Source of the DNA: an uncultured Lachnospiraceae bacterium
Lineage (GTDB): Bacteria; Bacillota; Clostridia; Lachnospirales; Lachnospiraceae
Length of the DNA stretch: 26,164 nt
Reading direction: 5' to 3'
Assembly (NCBI GenBank): GCA_910586605.1
Contig: CAJUJR010000044.1
Span: forward strand, 1 to 26,164
The notes under the pieces were generated by a model. It had not been told where the DNA came from and searched no databases. It saw nothing but the letters and a program-made list of their open reading frames with translations. Each line of letters begins with the position of its first letter. The stretch's first letter is position 1. Below, in pieces: positions 24,032 through 26,164 of this stretch. Position numbers and translations under genes: made by a program.

Positions 24032-24072
24032 TGCGCAGAAAAAAGAGCGGCAGAAAGGATCAGGTTGGGAAA

Positions 24073-24786
24073 ATGAAAGATTTTAAGCGTGGGATGAAGG
24101 ATGGGCTGCCAATTGCCTTAGGGTATGTGTCTGTCAGTTTTACGTTTGGGCTGATGGCAATATCTGCTGGGATGGATTGGTGGCAGGCAGTATTGATTTC
24201 TATGACAAATGTTACTTCTGCAGGCCAATTTGCAGGGCTTGATATTATGGTGGCAGGAGGGGCAATGGTGGAAATGGCATTGTCACAGTTTGTTATTAAC
24301 CTGCGGTACGCATTGATGTCTTTGTCCCTCTCGCAGAAGGTGGATAAGACAGTACATACCATATACCGCTTTGTAGTAGGGTTTGGGGTGACAGATGAGA
24401 TTTTTGCAGTAGCAATGAGCCGGGATAAAAAGGTCAGCCGTTATTATATGTTTGGGCTGATTGCAGTGCCATATCTTGGCTGGGCAGGTGGGACTTTTGC
24501 AGGCGCTGTCCTTGGTGGGATTTTACCAGAAATTGTGCGTTCGTCCCTTGGGATTGCCATTTATGGGATGTTTTTGGCAATTATTATCCCAAAAGCGCGT
24601 GAAGATTTCAGATATATGAAGGTGATCCTTATTGCAATTGCATTAAGCTGCTGTTTTAAGTGGCTTCCGGTACTGAACCGCCTGTCCTCTGGCTTTGTTA
24701 TTATTATCTGTGCAGTTGCTGCTTCTGCAGCAGGCGCGTTTTTTTACCCGGTTTTGGATGAGGAAGGGAAGGAGGATGGAAAGTAA
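24073..24786 (+). CDS. azlC: AzlC-family branched-chain amino acid exporter subunit
   Basis: Large membrane subunit of the AzlCD-type exporter. The 237-residue protein begins KDFKRGMKDGLPIALGYVSVSFTFGLMA, typical of AzlC, and has about six to seven hydrophobic segments. ATG 24073 is chosen because it gives the normal family start; the frame stays open upstream into the NlpC/P60 gene and terminator, but that part is not AzlC-like. The ribosome site is weak (GGTTGGG or AGAAAGG). Stop overlaps the azlD start as TAATG, so the two are coupled. Substrate is inferred from the family. Confidence 0.87.
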   Translation: MKDFKRGMKDGLPIALGYVSVSFTFGLMAISAGMDWWQAVLISMTNVTSAGQFAGLDIMVAGGAMVEMALSQFVINLRYALMSLSLSQKVDKTVHTIYRFVVGFGVTDEIFAVAMSRDKKVSRYYMFGLIAVPYLGWAGGTFAGAVLGGILPEIVRSSLGIAIYGMFLAIIIPKAREDFRYMKVILIAIALSCCFKWLPVLNRLSSGFVIIICAVAASAAGAFFYPVLDEEGKEDGK

Positions 24787-25094
24787 TGGGGATTACAGAA
24801 TTTTTTATGTATCTGGCGGTTATGGCGGGCGTTACTTATGCAATCCGTGCAGTTCCGCTTGTATTGTGCAAAAGGGAGATTACAGACCGCTTTTTGCGTT
24901 CCTTTCTGGCATATGTGCCATATGCCGTCCTTGGGGCAATGACGTTCCCGGCAATTTTTTATTCAACGGATGGATATCTGGCAGCGGCGGCAGGGACAGC
25001 CGTAGCGCTTGTGCTGGCTTTTTACCGGAAAGGGCTGCTGCTTGTGGCAGTGGGGGCATGCCTTGCTGCTTTTTTAGTAAAAATAATATTATAA
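24786..25094 (+). CDS. azlD: AzlD-family small membrane subunit
   Basis: The 102-residue protein is almost entirely hydrophobic, with about three to four membrane segments, the TYAIRAVPLVLC motif near the N-terminus, and FLAYVPYAVLGAMTFPAIF in the middle, both AzlD-like. It partners AzlC in export. ATG 24786 overlaps the azlC stop by one base and AAGGAGGATGG lies upstream. No terminator is evident in the 290 bases that follow, which hold no gene I can support. Confidence 0.87.
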   Translation: MGITEFFMYLAVMAGVTYAIRAVPLVLCKREITDRFLRSFLAYVPYAVLGAMTFPAIFYSTDGYLAAAAGTAVALVLAFYRKGLLLVAVGACLAAFLVKIIL

Positions 25095-25329
25095 AGGGAA
25101 CAAAATATTGCTGGACATGGATGTTATGGTGAAGTTGTCGGCTTTTTTGGAGATTTTGGAAGAATAAATTTGTTCAGGATATGATAGGGAAAATAAGGCG
25201 AGATAAGAAAAGGGATATTAATTAAAGTGTTAGTATTTCATCTGCTTGGAAAGTACGATGAATATAGTATTGTGTTTTTTAGGCAGAATGTGGAGTGATT
25301 CTGGTGAAATTTAGGAAAAAGTGCCATTC

Positions 25330-25365
25330 GTAACAAAAAATAGCTGTTCATAGCAAATTTTTTGC
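25330..25365 (+). promoter_or_regulatory. Second LytTR-type direct-repeat box (site 2)
   Basis: TAACAAA (25331-25337) and TAGCAAA (25351-25357) are 20 bases apart, and the whole element matches site 1 at 30 of 36 positions. TTGCAA (25362-25367) sits at the same offset as the -35 of site 1, but the matching -10 position would fall on the ribosome site and ATG of the next gene, with no good -10 there. Either the box acts from a different promoter or it represses. Confidence 0.55.
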
Positions 25366-25388
25366 AAAAGAGTAGGAAGGAGAAAAGG

Positions 25389-26000
25389 ATGAAAAGAATC
25401 ATTTTGTTTTTTGTTACAGCTGTTTTTTGTACTTTGAGTTTCATCCTTGTTAATCAGGATGCGGAAGCTTATCAGATTGAAGTAAAGAAAGATGGATTGT
25501 ATTCTGATAGTATTCCTAATGAAGTGTTCCAGGGGTTGGATAGTTGCGTAGAAAATTTTCTTGAGATTTCTGCAGAAAAGAAAAGGGATACGGATGGGCA
25601 AGAAGGGATAGAATTAAAGAGGGATGCTAAAGTTGTGTTATGCAGGCCATATGTGGAATGGAGTATAGATCCTGTACGAGAAGCTTCGGTAGTAGTATAT
25701 AATTTTCTGGTTGTAGCAGATAGTAAAATTATAGCTATTTTGGACAGGCCAAAAGCAATTAATGCAGATGGGATTGGAGAAGGTTTTACAACAGATTCCA
25801 TTTGGATTGAAAAGTTGAATGAAATAGATTATCTTCATCAGGATTTTGTGTTCTATGAGTATCAGGGTGATACCTATGCAGAGAGCGCTAAAAAAAGAGT
25901 ACAGATAAATATGTATTCACATGAAAATCTGTATGCAGATGTTGGGGGGGATAGAAGCCCGGAAGCCGGAGGAAGATGCTTTTCTTGCATTAAATTATGA
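25389..26000 (+). CDS. Exported protein of unknown function, frame broken near the end
   Basis: I do not recognise this protein. It starts with a clear signal peptide (MKRIILFFVTAVFCTLSFIL, likely cut after AEA near residue 26) and continues as a soluble, charged domain rich in short beta-like segments. AGGAAGGAG lies six bases before ATG 25389; an in-frame TTG at 25362 is less likely. The frame as given ends with 16 unconvincing residues after a run of seven G (25944-25950). Removing one G joins it to a well-formed downstream frame, giving about 254 residues. It is preceded by the second LytTR-type box, so it may belong to the regulon of the kinase/regulator pair. Confidence 0.6.
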   Translation: MKRIILFFVTAVFCTLSFILVNQDAEAYQIEVKKDGLYSDSIPNEVFQGLDSCVENFLEISAEKKRDTDGQEGIELKRDAKVVLCRPYVEWSIDPVREASVVVYNFLVVADSKIIAILDRPKAINADGIGEGFTTDSIWIEKLNEIDYLHQDFVFYEYQGDTYAESAKKRVQINMYSHENLYADVGGDRSPEAGGRCFSCIKL

Positions 26001-26151
26001 GGAAAAAGTGAACAGGGTTTTGCAGGACATGGATGAAATGGCGGAAAGGTTTTTTGGGGCACAGCAGGAAGAAGTGCCAGACGGTGCGAAATCTGAAAAG
26101 GATATAGGAAATTGTTACTATTCACAGCCAATCGTAGCCGGATCTCAATAA
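25951..26151 (+). pseudogene. 3' continuation of the exported protein in the shifted frame
   Basis: After the seven-G run the +1-shifted frame reads IEARKPEEDAFLALNYEEKV and on through a helical, acidic segment to a stop. It has no start or ribosome site of its own and looks like the natural C-terminus. The last dozen codons (reading CYYSQPIVAGSQ) come from the terminal repeat, so the repeat appears to have supplied the present stop codon. Either a sequencing error, a slippage switch or gene decay. Confidence 0.55.
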
Positions 26152-26164
26152 AAAATCTCTTCCC
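26114..26164 (+). repeat. Terminal copy (C) of the dispersed 51-bp repeat
   Basis: Identical over 51 bases to the reverse complement of positions 2-52. Begins GTTACTATTCACAGCC, ends AATCTCTTCCC at the window edge. Head and tail recur in copy B with a different centre. Confidence 0.87.

Noticed and set aside
25108..25170. 16-codon frame (MDVMVKLSAFLEILEE) downstream of azlD
   Set aside because: No convincing ribosome site or promoter; a chance frame in AT-rich sequence.

Overview
The window reads as a low-to-moderate G+C Firmicute of class Clostridia, most probably a motile Lachnospiraceae. The signs are the purine-rich ribosome binding sites (AGGAGG type), the mbl-flagellar rod gene pairing, the comFC-yvyF pair, a clostridial-type fab/acc operon and an AgrA/AgrC-type two-component pair. 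No tRNA, rRNA, CRISPR array or recognisable transposase gene is present. Both ends carry the same 51-bp sequence in opposite orientation, so this may be a complete contig whose assembly stopped at a dispersed repeat.

Layout. (1) 1-3471: cell shape and flagellar rod genes (mbl, flgF-like, flgG, flgJ N-domain), closed by a clear terminator. (2) 3550-7896: recD2, comFC, yvyF, a CheX-like protein and a CheY-like receiver, tightly spaced and closed by a second terminator. (3) 7909-16863: a ten-gene type II fatty acid synthesis operon, fabH-acpP-fabD-fabG-fabF-accB-fabZ-accC-accD-accA, with a sigma-A-like promoter and a terminator. It makes malonyl-CoA (AccABCD), loads it on ACP (FabD) and runs priming, condensation, ketoreduction and dehydration. 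No enoyl-ACP reductase gene is included. (4) 16737-20127: an orphan agr-like regulatory island without agrB or agrD: a LytTR response regulator, an AgrC-type kinase and, just downstream, a direct-repeat LytTR-type box with a promoter driving a 21-codon amphipathic micropeptide. A second possible micropeptide and a bidirectional terminator follow. (5) 20212-22323: cvfB on the minus strand, an 800-bp gene-free stretch holding a dispersed repeat copy and a 228-nt long imperfect hairpin, then ridA. (6) 22423-25094: an exported SH3-SH3-polySer-NlpC/P60 cell wall hydrolase behind a consensus promoter, then azlC-azlD. (7) 25330-26164: a second, near-identical copy of the LytTR-type box in front of an exported protein of unknown function whose reading frame is broken at a run of seven G; the last codons lie inside the terminal repeat.

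The best candidate for an undescribed system is region 4 plus the box in region 7. A kinase/LytTR regulator pair appears to control a very short amphipathic peptide and an exported protein through a shared 36-bp element. The arrangement recalls AgrA control of phenol-soluble modulins, but without the AgrB/AgrD signal module. This is inferred from sequence only.
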